51,560 bases of DNA from Chitinophaga pinensis (GTDB lineage Bacteria; Bacteroidota; Bacteroidia; Chitinophagales; CAMDFR01): NCBI GenBank assembly GCA_945860705.1, contig CAMART010000020.1:1-51560 (forward strand), given 5' to 3'. Position 1 is the stretch's first letter. Each line of letters begins with the position of its first letter. Under the pieces are notes generated by a model, which saw nothing but the letters and a program-made list of their open reading frames with translations, was not told where the DNA came from and searched no databases. Below are positions 1-8,205 of this stretch, piece after piece. The position numbers and the translations under genes were made by a program.

Positions 1-2
1 CA

Positions 3-593
3 GACTCTACGATTCAATATATAGTGAATGTGTCTAATGACTGTTTTTCTGATACAGCTATAGTAAACATAAACATAAACCCTTTACCACTAGCAAATGC
101 TGGACCTGACCAAACAATTTATAGAAATACGAGCGCTACACTCGATGCCTCAGGTACAGGAGATTTTATATGGTATCCAGCTACTAATTTGAGTAATCCA
201 TATAGCGAAATCACCGTAGCGAGTCCGCTCGAAACTACCAGTTATTTACTCATTGTAACTGATGCTAATGGCTGTATAAACTATGATACCGTGAAAGTAG
301 AAGTAATCGGAAACACACTTTTATTGCTCCCAACAGCTTTTTCACCCAATGGTGATGGTGTAAATGATGTATTTAGAATCAGTAAATGGCTCAATATAGA
401 GAAATTAGAATCATTCAATATCTACAATAGATGGGGCGAATTGGTATTCAATACCCTCGATATCGATGCTGGATGGGATGGCACCTATAAGAACTATCCA
501 CAACCTACCAGTAGTTTTGATTGGGTAGTGAAAGCAAAAGACTATGATGGAAATATCATCATAAAAAGTGGAATTGTTACCCTTATTCGTTAG
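3..593 (+). CDS. C-terminal part of a gliding-motility-associated (CHU_C) surface protein, 5' end outside window
   Basis: The open frame is already running at the window's left edge, so only the last 196 residues are visible. The final 90 or so form a gliding-motility-associated C-terminal domain (CHU_C/TIGR04131): the TAFSPNGDGVND signature, then FNIYNRWGELVF, GWDGTY and a closing GIVTLIR. In this family the domain directs export through the type IX secretion system. Before it lies one Ig/PKD-like repeat of the kind ending in NADPxx...YxLxVTDxxGCxNxDTVxV. The tail closely resembles that of the giant protein at 24309-27890 (both contain NTLLLLPTAFSPNGDG), so the two are paralogues. The first ATG, at base 24, is internal and is not the true start. 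The whole protein is probably a long secreted adhesin or matrix protein; its ligand cannot be told. Confidence 0.9.
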   Translation, partial: DSTIQYIVNVSNDCFSDTAIVNININPLPLANAGPDQTIYRNTSATLDASGTGDFIWYPATNLSNPYSEITVASPLETTSYLLIVTDANGCINYDTVKVEVIGNTLLLLPTAFSPNGDGVNDVFRISKWLNIEKLESFNIYNRWGELVFNTLDIDAGWDGTYKNYPQPTSSFDWVVKAKDYDGNIIIKSGIVTLIR

Positions 594-625
594 TAAATTA
601 TTACTGTAAAAAAACTATTTTTTTG

Positions 626-633
626 TAATTTTG
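626..633 (+). promoter_or_regulatory. Bacteroidota-type -7 box upstream of pckA
   Basis: TAATTTTG fits the Bacteroidota sigma-A -7 consensus TAnnTTTG and lies 39 bases before the pckA ATG. No clear -33 TTTG was found at the ideal spacing, so the call rests on the -7 box and its position. Confidence 0.5.
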
Positions 634-672
634 CCGTCTGAATTTTTTATTATTAACTAAAACAAAATAAGA

Positions 673-2286
673 ATGAATATTCAAGGTAAAAAAGGTGCAA
701 ATGCGAGCATTGAATCATTGGGAATCAATAATACAGGTACACAATATTGGAACCTTAGTCCAGAAGAACTTACACAACATGCTTTAGACAAAAAACAAGG
801 TGTATTGAACGATACAGGAGCTTTAGCTATCAATACAGGTGAGTTTACAGGTAGATCACCTAAAGATAAATTTATTGTAAAAGATGCTAATACAGAGAAT
901 TCTGTAAACTGGAATAACTTTAATATTCCTTTTGAGCCAGCTAAATTTGATGCTTTATATGACAAAATAACTAAATACTTTGAAGGTAAAGAAGTGTATG
1001 TTCGTGATGCATACGCATGTGCAGATCCAGAATTTAAATTGAACTTAAGAGTAGTAACTGAACTACCAGCAAGCAATATGTTTGCATATAATATGTTTTT
1101 GAGACCAACAGCTACTGAAATAGAAAACTTCTCTCCAGAATGGACTATCATCTGTGCTCCAGGTTTTAGAGCAGATGCAGCTATAGATGGTACTCGTCAG
1201 CATAATTTTGCTATCTTGAATTTTACAAAAAAATGTGCTATCATAGGTGGAACAGGATATACCGGTGAAATCAAAAAAGGAATTTTCACAGTATTGAACT
1301 ATGTACTTCCACACGAAAAGAATGTACTGAGCATGCACTGCTCTGCTAATATCGGTAAAGATGGCGATACTGCTTTATTCTTTGGATTGTCTGGTACTGG
1401 TAAAACAACATTAAGTGCTGATCCAAATAGAGGATTGATTGGTGATGATGAACATGGATGGACAGATAAAGGTACATTCAACTTTGAAGGTGGATGTTAT
1501 GCAAAATGTATTGATTTAACAGAAGAAAAAGAACCAGATATCTATAGAGCTATCAAACCAGGTGCAATACTTGAAAACGTAGAATTTATAGCAGGAACTA
1601 ATAAAGTAGATTATACAAGCTCAAAAATCACTGAAAATACTAGAGTTTCATACCCATTAAACTATATTTCTAATTCAGTTGAACCATCAGTTGGTGGTAT
1701 TCCAAAAAATATATTTTTCCTTACATATGATGCATACGGTGTATTGCCTCCTATCTCTAAGCTTTCTACAGGACAAGCTATGTACAACTTCTTAAGTGGT
1801 TTTACATCAAAAGTAGCTGGTACAGAAGCAGGAGTAACAGAGCCTACACTTACTTTTTCTACTTGTTTTGGAGCACCATTTTTGCCACTTCACCCTACTA
1901 AATACGCTACACTTCTTGGTAAAAAACTAGAAGAAAGTGGTGCAAAAGTATGGATGATCAATACAGGTATGAGTGGCGGATCGTATGGTAAAGGAGGAAG
2001 TAGAATGAAACTACCTGCTACAAGAGCTATGATCACAGCAGCATTAAATGGCGAATTGGAAAAATCAACTTTTACTACTCATCCAGTATTTGGGATAGAA
2101 ATACCTACCTCATGCCCTGGAGTAGATGCATCAATACTTGACCCTAGAAACACTTGGGTTAGCAAAGAAGAGTATGATGCTAAAGCCAACCAACTGGCGA
2201 GCGAATTTATCAAAAACTTTGAAAAATATGCTGATGTAGCTAGTGATGAAATAAAAGCAGCTGCACCAAAAGTATTAGTTTCATAA
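673..2286 (+). CDS. pckA: Phosphoenolpyruvate carboxykinase (ATP)
   Basis: Converts oxaloacetate and ATP to phosphoenolpyruvate, CO2 and ADP in the cytoplasm, the entry step of gluconeogenesis. At 537 residues it has the usual length for the ATP-dependent family. Visible motifs are the substrate-binding TGRSPKDKF (residues 59-67), the P-loop GLSGTGKTTLS (238-248) and the metal-binding kinase-2 segment LIGDDEHGW (255-263). The ATG at 673 follows a TAATTTTG -7 box. The gene appears monocistronic: the CHU_C gene ends 79 bases upstream and a strong hairpin terminator follows. Nothing suggests inactivation. Confidence 0.97.
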   Translation: MNIQGKKGANASIESLGINNTGTQYWNLSPEELTQHALDKKQGVLNDTGALAINTGEFTGRSPKDKFIVKDANTENSVNWNNFNIPFEPAKFDALYDKITKYFEGKEVYVRDAYACADPEFKLNLRVVTELPASNMFAYNMFLRPTATEIENFSPEWTIICAPGFRADAAIDGTRQHNFAILNFTKKCAIIGGTGYTGEIKKGIFTVLNYVLPHEKNVLSMHCSANIGKDGDTALFFGLSGTGKTTLSADPNRGLIGDDEHGWTDKGTFNFEGGCYAKCIDLTEEKEPDIYRAIKPGAILENVEFIAGTNKVDYTSSKITENTRVSYPLNYISNSVEPSVGGIPKNIFFLTYDAYGVLPPISKLSTGQAMYNFLSGFTSKVAGTEAGVTEPTLTFSTCFGAPFLPLHPTKYATLLGKKLEESGAKVWMINTGMSGGSYGKGGSRMKLPATRAMITAALNGELEKSTFTTHPVFGIEIPTSCPGVDASILDPRNTWVSKEEYDAKANQLASEFIKNFEKYADVASDEIKAAAPKVLVS

Positions 2287-2310
2287 TAATATACAATGTA
2301 CCTATTTATA

Positions 2311-2341
2311 AAACCTCTGCGATCTTGCAGAGGTTTTTTTG
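2311..2341 (+). terminator. Rho-independent terminator of pckA
   Basis: A 9-bp perfect stem AACCTCTGC / GCAGAGGTT with loop GATCTT is followed by a run of T residues. It starts 25 bases after the pckA stop and separates pckA from the cassette locus downstream. Confidence 0.9.
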
Positions 2342-2371
2342 TTATATAGAAAATATCATATAAAACTATAG

Positions 2372-2384
2372 TGATGATTTGTAA
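2372..2384 (+). pseudogene. Possible remnant of the 3' end of a cassette recombinase gene
   Basis: TGATGATTTGTAA here is identical to the last 13 bases of the recombinase gene ending at 48385 (codons Asp-Asp-Leu-stop). The following ~87 bases also align with the sequence after that stop codon, ending in a 19-of-20 match (2452-2471 against 48451-48470). The simplest reading is that this locus once had a recombinase gene in the same position, since deleted to its last four codons. The alternative is that these bases belong to the recombination site itself. Thirteen bases alone would be weak; the collinear homology after them strengthens the case. Confidence 0.5.
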
Positions 2385-2496
2385 TCAAAAATTATATATA
2401 TTTGAAAGTATATGCGAAACTCTATAAGCAAAAACATGCGCCAATCTACCCAAAAAATGGTGTGATTGGCGCAACAGAGTTGCGCCAATATATAAG
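2385..2496 (+). repeat. attI-like leader repeat, copy A, at the recombinase-less locus
   Basis: This is one of three related copies in the window; the others follow the recombinase at 48386-48491 and 48557-48640. It contains a TATATTTG box (2397-2404) resembling a Bacteroidota -7 promoter, shared in position with copy C. Next comes GCGCCAAT (2438-2445) paired with ATTGGCGC (2465-2472). A second hairpin follows with an 11-bp stem, ATTGGCGCAAC, loop AGA, GTTGCGCCAAT (2465-2489). It ends TATATAAG, exactly where cassette 0 begins. By comparison with copy B it should be the recombination site into which cassettes were inserted, and possibly also their promoter. Function is inferred; repeat and hairpins are seen directly. 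Confidence 0.7.
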
Positions 2497-2685
2497 ATGG
2501 CAAAAATAAAAATACCGCAATTCAATCTTTCTTTGAAAGATTTATGACTTGCAATTTTTGCCATTGGATTTTGCATTAATCCAAGTATTTTTACTTCTGC
2601 CATCAGGCACATTTGTAAAATACTAGGCTTATTTGTTATCATACTTTTTGAAAATAAAAAGTACTTCACAAATCTGCAAAATCCA
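2497..2685 (+). mobile_element. Cassette 0: 189-bp geneless or microORF integron-like cassette with divergent attC
   Basis: The unit starts with ATGGCAAAAAT (2497-2507), whose exact reverse complement ATTTTTGCCAT lies at 2554-2564 as the left box of its closing palindrome. The palindrome arms are TGGATTTTGCA (2565-2575) and TGCAAAATCCA (2675-2685), 11 bp perfect, and weaker pairing continues inward. The right end TCTGCAAAATCCA resembles the right ends of the two long attC-like sites (TAGCTGCAAAACG). The conserved AAC/GTT triplet is replaced by TGG/CCA, so this is a divergent site. The only forward frame is 16 codons (2497-2547) starting at the first base; whether it is translated is unknown. 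A 94-codon minus-strand frame crosses the hairpins and is not credible. Confidence 0.6.
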
Positions 2686-4601
2686 TTAAGGGCAAGCTTG
2701 AACGAAAATTGCCCAATTGGTTAAACAATTAAAAACAAAACATGAAAAAGAAAAACTTACTAATGGCAGCAATTGCAATCTTTGGATTTGCAACAATTAG
2801 CATGGCTCAAAATGTTCGAGCTTGGGGTACTTATTACACAGGTACCGGACAAGTATGGCCGAACGGAGAAGATAGAGGACAGGCCTGTATTACCGATGCC
2901 GCTGGCAATGTTTACATGGTTGGGACCACCAATTCAAATTCAGATATAGCAACAGTAGGAGCGCATCAAACTATTTGTGCCGGGGGGGACACGATTGGTG
3001 GTTTCAGTGGTACTGATGCCTTTTTAGTAAAGTTTAATTCAAGTGGAGTTCGACAATGGGCTACTTATTACGGAGGGAGCGAATGGGATTATGGAATATC
3101 TTGCGCTATTGACGCTTCCGGCAATGTTTATATGATTGGATCTACAAGTTCCACATCAGGTATAGCCACGGCAGGAGCCCATGAAACTACAGTTAATGAC
3201 GGCTTTTTAGTAAAGTTTAATTCAAGTGGAGTAAGGCAATGGGGCACTTATTTCGAAGGTAATGGTAATGCCTGCGCTACAGATGCTTCCGGCAATGTTT
3301 ACATAGTTGGATTAACAAATTCTACTTCAGGCATAGCCACAGCAGGGGCGCATCAAACTGTGATGTCGGGCAGTGGTGACGCTTTTTTAGTAAAGTTTAA
3401 TTCAAGCGGAGTAAGGCAATGGGGGACTTATTTTGGAGGGCCTTTCAATGGTGGCAGCGCTAACGAAACGGGAATATCCTGCGCCACCGATGCTTCAGGC
3501 AATATTTATATGGTGGGAAAAACACCGTCTACTTCAGGTATAGCCACTGTAGGAGCGCATCAAACAGCTGGTGGAACTCAATTTTTTGACGCTTTTTTAG
3601 TAAGGTTTAATTCAACTGGAGTAATACAATGGGGAACTTATTACGATGGTTTGGGAGATACACAACCAAATTCATGTGCTACCGATGCATCTGGCAATGT
3701 ATATATGGCGGGACAAGTATTCCAGGAGCTACTTCCTGATTCAGGCATATCCACACCTGGGGCTCATCAAACCACTTATGGTGGGGGTTTCACTGACGCT
3801 TTCTTAGTAAAGTTTGATCCAAATGGAGTAAGGCAATGGGGAACTTATTACGGAGGTAGCTCAGTAGAAGAGGGGACTTCCTGCGCTATTGATCCCTCTG
3901 GCAATGTATACATTGCTGGACATACAGGTTCAACTACTGGTATAGCTACAGCAGGAGCGCATCAAACTGTCTTTGGAGGTGGTGGTTTAGACGGCTTTTT
4001 AGTCTGTTTTAACTCAAGCGGAGTAAGACAAAGCGGCACCTATTATGGCGAAGGTTTTGTAAGCGGATGCGCTTCAGATGCTTCAGGCAATGTTTACATG
4101 GCGGGGATTACACAATCTAGTTCGGGCATAGCCACAGCAGGAGCGCATCAAACCGCAAATGGGAATAGTGGTTACAACGATGCTTTCTTAGTAAAATTTA
4201 GTGGCATAAGTGTGGGTATTAATGAAACTATAAATGATAAATTATTTACAATTTACCCTAACCCTACCCAAAGTATAGTCAATGTACAAGCTGATGTCAA
4301 ACTTATTGGTTCTGCATACTCTATTCATGACAACACAGGCAAAGTAGTTTTATCGGGAACAATAAATTCTGAAAACATTAGCGTGGATTTAGGGAATTTA
4401 GCGGCAGGTATTTATTTATTCAATGTAGGAGAAAACGTGAAACAGACATTTAAAGTGATTAAGGAATAAGCCAGCCCTTAACAGCACCTACCCAAAAGGC
4501 GGGGTTTGGTGTTCCAAAGACAGTTTTGTGGTTAATCAAACATTAGTTTTTCAAATCAAATTTTGTGGAAAAAGTCCCGCCCTTCGGGTAGCTGCAAAAC
4601 G
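2686..4601 (+). mobile_element. Integron-like gene cassette carrying the SBBP surface protein
   Basis: The unit begins with TTAAGGGC (2686-2693). Its reverse complement GCCCTTAA is the left box of the attC-like palindrome at 4474, five bases after the stop codon of the only gene. Complementarity extends further with two mismatches (TTAAGGGCaaGCTT against TTAAGGGCtgGCTT). Start box, single gene and terminal palindrome whose R'' complements the start is the geometry of an integron cassette with crossover at G/TT. Base composition is visibly more GC-rich than the flanks. The base before the start is A, not G, because it comes from the divergent attC of cassette 0. Confidence 0.75.
2742..4469 (+). 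CDS. Secreted SBBP-repeat beta-propeller protein with T9SS type A sorting domain
   Basis: A 575-residue exported protein. Residues 1-22 are a signal peptide (KK, hydrophobic core, SMAQ). Residues ~25-490 hold about seven to eight repeats of the SBBP type, each with DASGNVYMVG, TSGIATAGAHQT, DAFLVKFNSSGVRQW and GTYYGG; such repeats fold as propeller blades. The last 75 residues are a T9SS type A sorting domain (TIYPNPTQS, then NLAAGIYLFNVGENVKQTFKVIKE), predicting export across the outer membrane and surface attachment or release. It is the only gene of its cassette. The DNA repeats are close enough for blade number to vary by recombination. Ligand or enzymatic role is unknown. Confidence 0.9.
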   Translation: MKKKNLLMAAIAIFGFATISMAQNVRAWGTYYTGTGQVWPNGEDRGQACITDAAGNVYMVGTTNSNSDIATVGAHQTICAGGDTIGGFSGTDAFLVKFNSSGVRQWATYYGGSEWDYGISCAIDASGNVYMIGSTSSTSGIATAGAHETTVNDGFLVKFNSSGVRQWGTYFEGNGNACATDASGNVYIVGLTNSTSGIATAGAHQTVMSGSGDAFLVKFNSSGVRQWGTYFGGPFNGGSANETGISCATDASGNIYMVGKTPSTSGIATVGAHQTAGGTQFFDAFLVRFNSTGVIQWGTYYDGLGDTQPNSCATDASGNVYMAGQVFQELLPDSGISTPGAHQTTYGGGFTDAFLVKFDPNGVRQWGTYYGGSSVEEGTSCAIDPSGNVYIAGHTGSTTGIATAGAHQTVFGGGGLDGFLVCFNSSGVRQSGTYYGEGFVSGCASDASGNVYMAGITQSSSGIATAGAHQTANGNSGYNDAFLVKFSGISVGINETINDKLFTIYPNPTQSIVNVQADVKLIGSAYSIHDNTGKVVLSGTINSENISVDLGNLAAGIYLFNVGENVKQTFKVIKE

Positions 4602-4607
4602 TTCTAG
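4474..4607 (+). repeat. attC-like site closing the SBBP cassette
   Basis: About 134 bases long. The left arm GCCCTTAAC AGCACCTACCC with GGCGGGG (4474-4505) pairs with the right arm CCCGCCC ... GGGTAGCTGCAAAACGTT (4577-4603). Arms pair imperfectly: AAC-A-GCACCTACCC against AACGTTTTGCAGCTACCC leaves extra unpaired bases on one side, as in true attC sites where extrahelical bases set strand choice. AACAGCACCTA and TAGCTGCAAAACGTT are identical in the attC at 48816-48950. Expected crossover is after G4601. From 4608 to 4828 I see no gene, hairpin or further cassette, so this is the last cassette at the locus. Confidence 0.8.
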
Positions 4608-4828
4608 ATATTAGCGAAGCACATACGAACCATAGATAAACTGGCATTTTTAATACCTATTCATACAAGTTGCTGTCACCTTGAACCCTAACTGATATTT
4701 CTAAGTGATTTTATAAAATTATTCATTATTTAAATGAATGGTTAAGCAATAATGTTGAACTAACTATATTAATATTGGATAATGAGTTATATTTTATTGA
4801 ATTGAAATGGTATATAGAAATAATAAAT

Positions 4829-5449
4829 TTAATCTCTCTTTGGTCTATTCTCAAATTTCACTTCTACGTGTTTGCCTGTAGGCGCAAAATAGTTTTGCAT
4901 CAATTTTACCAATTGCTCTTCGCTCTTTTTGATAAACTCAGGATTGGTTTCTAGCATTTTTCTATTTTCAGCATAAAGTTTTCTTGAAGCTCTTATAAAG
5001 TCATCGTCATTTTCAAAAATAAGTAAACCTCTTTTGCTACTAGCATCTGATTGATCTAGTCGTAATTCATAACTCAATAACTGAACCATTGGTAAAACTA
5101 TTTGTATACTATTATCTTTTGTATTTTCTCTCACAGCTACATCCTGATTGTTCATAGATACACCATATTTTGCTACATAAGGTATTTCTATTTTTATCAT
5201 TTTCTCAAAAAATGTTTTTTCAAAAACGTCTACAATGGTGTTGTCTTCCGTATTTGATTTGGTTTCAGATTTTGATACTCCTCTCACTTCGAGTGAGCCA
5301 AGCTCTGCTATGTTTTTTACAGATTCATAGTTTTGTATAAACTTCTGCTCTGTTTTATTTTTCGAACTAATATATCCTACATAAAAACCTGCACCACCCA
5401 GTAATAATGCAAAAAGTGAAGTAAAAATTAGTATTGATTTAATATTCAT
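4829..5449 (-). CDS. DUF4230 family membrane-anchored protein
   Basis: A 206-residue protein with one N-terminal transmembrane segment (about residues 5-29) and an outward-facing remainder. It matches the DUF4230 pattern: an AELGSLEVRG segment after the anchor, a KIEIPYVAKYGVSM stretch, a strand-rich IQIVLPMVQLLSYEL core and a C-terminal helix with ANRKML-type residues ending in YFAPTGKHVEVKF. The function of this family is unknown to me; members are common in Bacteroidota and Firmicutes as single anchored proteins. It lies 108 bases downstream of the aspartic protease gene on the same strand and may be its own unit. Start: the ATG at 5449 gives a clean signal anchor. Confidence 0.75.
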   Translation of the reverse strand: MNIKSILIFTSLFALLLGGAGFYVGYISSKNKTEQKFIQNYESVKNIAELGSLEVRGVSKSETKSNTEDNTIVDVFEKTFFEKMIKIEIPYVAKYGVSMNNQDVAVRENTKDNSIQIVLPMVQLLSYELRLDQSDASSKRGLLIFENDDDFIRASRKLYAENRKMLETNPEFIKKSEEQLVKLMQNYFAPTGKHVEVKFENRPKRD

Positions 5450-5557
5450 CGTTTATGGTTTTTAGTGTATTTATATGTTCTTTATTATCAACAATAGTAC
5501 CAATATTAATTAATTTTAAATTTTTAATTTTTAATTTTTAATGATAAATGGAAATAT

Positions 5558-6010
5558 TTAACTTTTTAGTTTCATGGTTTTTTTTGAGTAATCAATCACA
5601 GCATTTTTATCTACCAAAATATCACTTCCCAATATTCCTTGAATAGGCTTGCATTTCACTGAATCGTATGTTTGATTTACATGTGTGAGATCCAATACTG
5701 CTACAACGTAGTTTTCAATTTTAACAGTTCCTATTTCAATACTTTTAGCAGTCATGATACTACTTGTAGATACTGTGGCATGAAGGCTACTCGTTGGGTT
5801 ATTTGAGTCTTTTACTTTTGAAGTTTTTAGTTTAGTTTCTACAAATGTTTTATCTACTACTGTTTTTGAAGCGCCTGTATCTAATAACATACGCATCACT
5901 TTGCCATTAATTTTTGCTTTCAAAAACACATGGTAACTATCCTCTTGTAATTCTCTTATTTCTAAAGGAATTTCTTTTTTAGTAAGTATCTTTTTTACTT
6001 TTTTTATCAT
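5558..6010 (-). CDS. Retropepsin-like (clan AA) aspartic protease-fold protein
   Basis: A 150-residue protein with the single-lobe aspartic protease signature: the active-site triplet in MLLDTGASKTVVD (DTG at residues 44-46) and, near the end, the structural ILGSDIL (126-132). Retropepsin-like proteins of this size act as homodimers, each subunit giving one aspartate. No signal peptide is seen, so it is probably cytoplasmic. It starts 6 bases after galK on the same strand and is probably co-transcribed with galT-galK, without any clear functional link. Substrate unknown. Confidence 0.75.
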   Translation of the reverse strand: MIKKVKKILTKKEIPLEIRELQEDSYHVFLKAKINGKVMRMLLDTGASKTVVDKTFVETKLKTSKVKDSNNPTSSLHATVSTSSIMTAKSIEIGTVKIENYVVAVLDLTHVNQTYDSVKCKPIQGILGSDILVDKNAVIDYSKKTMKLKS

Positions 6011-6016
6011 AGAATA

Positions 6017-7183
6017 CTAATATTTAATTTCATGTGCTCCGTCTGAAATAGCACATTTATAAAAACTTGGCTCTAAGTTAGTGGTTAATTTATATTTTTC
6101 ACTAATTTCTAGTTTGAAATTGGGATACTGATGCGTGGCCACGAGTGCAATAGCGCAACCTCCAAATCCTGCACCTGTCATACGTGACCCTATACAGGCA
6201 GGATGATTTTGTGCTAAATCTACAATAGTATCTAACTCTATACAAGACACTTCAAAATCTACTTTCAATGATTGGTGAGACTCATTCAGTTGCTCCCCTA
6301 CTTTTACTAAATCACCTTGTTCAAAATATTTTTTAGTAGCCAAAACTCTTTGTTTTTCACTGATTACATGTTTGGCTCTTTTTTTAATAAGTTCGTCTTT
6401 TATTATATCTATATCTTCTAAATCTGCATCACAAAGATATTTATATTGATGCGCTTCGTTGATTATTTGTAGAGCAAGCTCACATTCCTCTCTCCTTTTA
6501 TTGAATTCAGAACCTGCCAAGCTTCTTTGTTTATTGGTATTCATAATCACTAGAGAATATTCTCTCAAGTTCATAGGTATATATTCATATGCTAATGTAT
6601 CACACTGCAGTACTATTGCATGATCTTTTTTTGCCATAGCACTAGCAAACTGATCCATGATGCCACAGTTTACTCCTACAAATTTATTTTCTACTTGTTG
6701 GCACAATACTGCTAATTTTTCTAGTGGCATTGTTTTATCTGAATTAAATAATTGCATCATGGTATACGCAAAAGCTAGCTCTACTGCTGCACTTGATGAA
6801 AGCCCTGCACCACCTGGCAAATCGCTATATACTAATAAATCTACACCACCTATTTTGTATCCTGCATTTTTTAAAAACTGAAAAACACCTTTTGGATAAT
6901 TGGTCCATCCATCGTAATTATAAAATGTAAAAGTATCTTCCGTTTTTAGTATTATTTCTTTTTTATGCAACGAAGATTTTAAATGTATTTCATTATCTGA
7001 GCGCAAACGAGCTATCACATATATACCCATAGAAATTCCCGCAGGCATTACAGGTCCTCCATTATAGTCTATATGTTCACCGATGATATTGACTCTACCT
7101 GGAGCAAAAAATATTCGAAGTGGAGTATCATTAGTTTTGTACTTCGTATAAAATTCATTGATTAGAAAAGGATAAATATTCAT
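6017..7183 (-). CDS. galK: Galactokinase
   Basis: Phosphorylates galactose to galactose 1-phosphate with ATP, first committed step of the Leloir pathway, in the cytoplasm. The 388-residue GHMP kinase has the galactokinase signature APGRVNIIGEHIDYNGG (27-43), the phosphate-binding loop LPGGAGLSSSAA (122-133) and the C-terminal MTGAGFGGCAIAL motif (335-347). The start codon is one base after the galT stop, so the two genes form an operon with galT first. The galactose 1-phosphate made here is the substrate of the GalT next door. Confidence 0.96.
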   Translation of the reverse strand: MNIYPFLINEFYTKYKTNDTPLRIFFAPGRVNIIGEHIDYNGGPVMPAGISMGIYVIARLRSDNEIHLKSSLHKKEIILKTEDTFTFYNYDGWTNYPKGVFQFLKNAGYKIGGVDLLVYSDLPGGAGLSSSAAVELAFAYTMMQLFNSDKTMPLEKLAVLCQQVENKFVGVNCGIMDQFASAMAKKDHAIVLQCDTLAYEYIPMNLREYSLVIMNTNKQRSLAGSEFNKRREECELALQIINEAHQYKYLCDADLEDIDIIKDELIKKRAKHVISEKQRVLATKKYFEQGDLVKVGEQLNESHQSLKVDFEVSCIELDTIVDLAQNHPACIGSRMTGAGFGGCAIALVATHQYPNFKLEISEKYKLTTNLEPSFYKCAISDGAHEIKY

Positions 7184-7184
7184 A

Positions 7185-8150
7185 TTATTTTTCTAATATT
7201 TTTCTTAAAACAGATGCACATTCATCTACATCTAGTGGATTGGCAGCTACGCCTGCACCCATCTCACTTCCTGCATACCATTTTATTTTGTCTTTGGCTC
7301 TCAGTGGTGTATAAAATTGAATATGAAATCTATAGTAATCAGATGCATCATCATATTCTATAGTATTTATAGGAGTTTGGTGCATACTCATCATATATGG
7401 AAAAGGCTTATCAAATATTTGATCAAATGCATAAGTAATATCTTTGAGTATCGATGCTAAATTGGATTTATCATCTGATGTAAAATCAAGTATGCTCCCA
7501 TGATGCTTTTTAGTAGCAATAAAAACTCCATAAGGATAATCTGAAAAATAAGGAATGTACGCTATAAAACTATCATTTTGAGTGATTATTCTTTTACCAT
7601 AATTGAGCTCTTCTTTTGTGATTTCATCTAGTAGTACTTTATCATTTTCTTCAAAAAATAATTTACTATTGATGAGTTCATTTTCTATTTTTGGTGGTAC
7701 CCAGCTATGGGCATATATCTGTCCGTGTGCATGGTGTATGGTCACTCCTACTTCTTCGCCTTTATTTTCAAATATATGAATATACTGTATTTTCTCATCT
7801 TTACAGAGTTCGCTATATCTATCTTGCCAAAGTTGAATCAATTCTACAAGATGATTTTGCTCTAACTCATAAAATTTTTGATTATGATTTTTTGTATATA
7901 AGATCACTTCGCATTTACCGTATGCTTTGGCATTGAGATAGGTGTCGCTTATGATTCGCTCGATATTTTCTGGCGTAGTAGACAATACAGGATAATCATT
8001 GTCATACTTAAGTACCGTAAAATCTGCTGGTACTAATCCAGAACTAGGACAAAAAGGGCACCAATCTGCAGGAAGATGTGGTCGACCTTGTCTATTTGGT
8101 GCGTGCATCACCCATGTATCTTGTAGTGGATTATACCTTAATTCTGCCAT
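7185..8150 (-). CDS. galT: Galactose-1-phosphate uridylyltransferase
   Basis: Exchanges UMP between UDP-glucose and galactose 1-phosphate, the second Leloir step. The 321-residue protein begins with the family's RYNPLQDTWVMHAPNRQGRP segment. Zinc-site CPFC is at residues 31-34 and the catalytic HAHGQ at 140-144, with His142 the expected uridylylated residue; the family usually has HPHGQ, so the Ala is a mild variant. It is first gene of galT-galK and probably of the transcript running on to 5558. No galE or sugar transporter is present in the window. Confidence 0.95.
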   Translation of the reverse strand: MAELRYNPLQDTWVMHAPNRQGRPHLPADWCPFCPSSGLVPADFTVLKYDNDYPVLSTTPENIERIISDTYLNAKAYGKCEVILYTKNHNQKFYELEQNHLVELIQLWQDRYSELCKDEKIQYIHIFENKGEEVGVTIHHAHGQIYAHSWVPPKIENELINSKLFFEENDKVLLDEITKEELNYGKRIITQNDSFIAYIPYFSDYPYGVFIATKKHHGSILDFTSDDKSNLASILKDITYAFDQIFDKPFPYMMSMHQTPINTIEYDDASDYYRFHIQFYTPLRAKDKIKWYAGSEMGAGVAANPLDVDECASVLRKILEK

Positions 8151-8205
8151 ATATTTGTAGTATTAATTTTATAAATTTACGATTAAATATAAATACATTT
8201 AAATT

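Noticed and set aside
2385-2669. 94-codon minus-strand reading frame
   Set aside because: It runs through the leader hairpins and the cassette 0 palindrome, shows no domain and has no promoter; the palindromes create the open frame.
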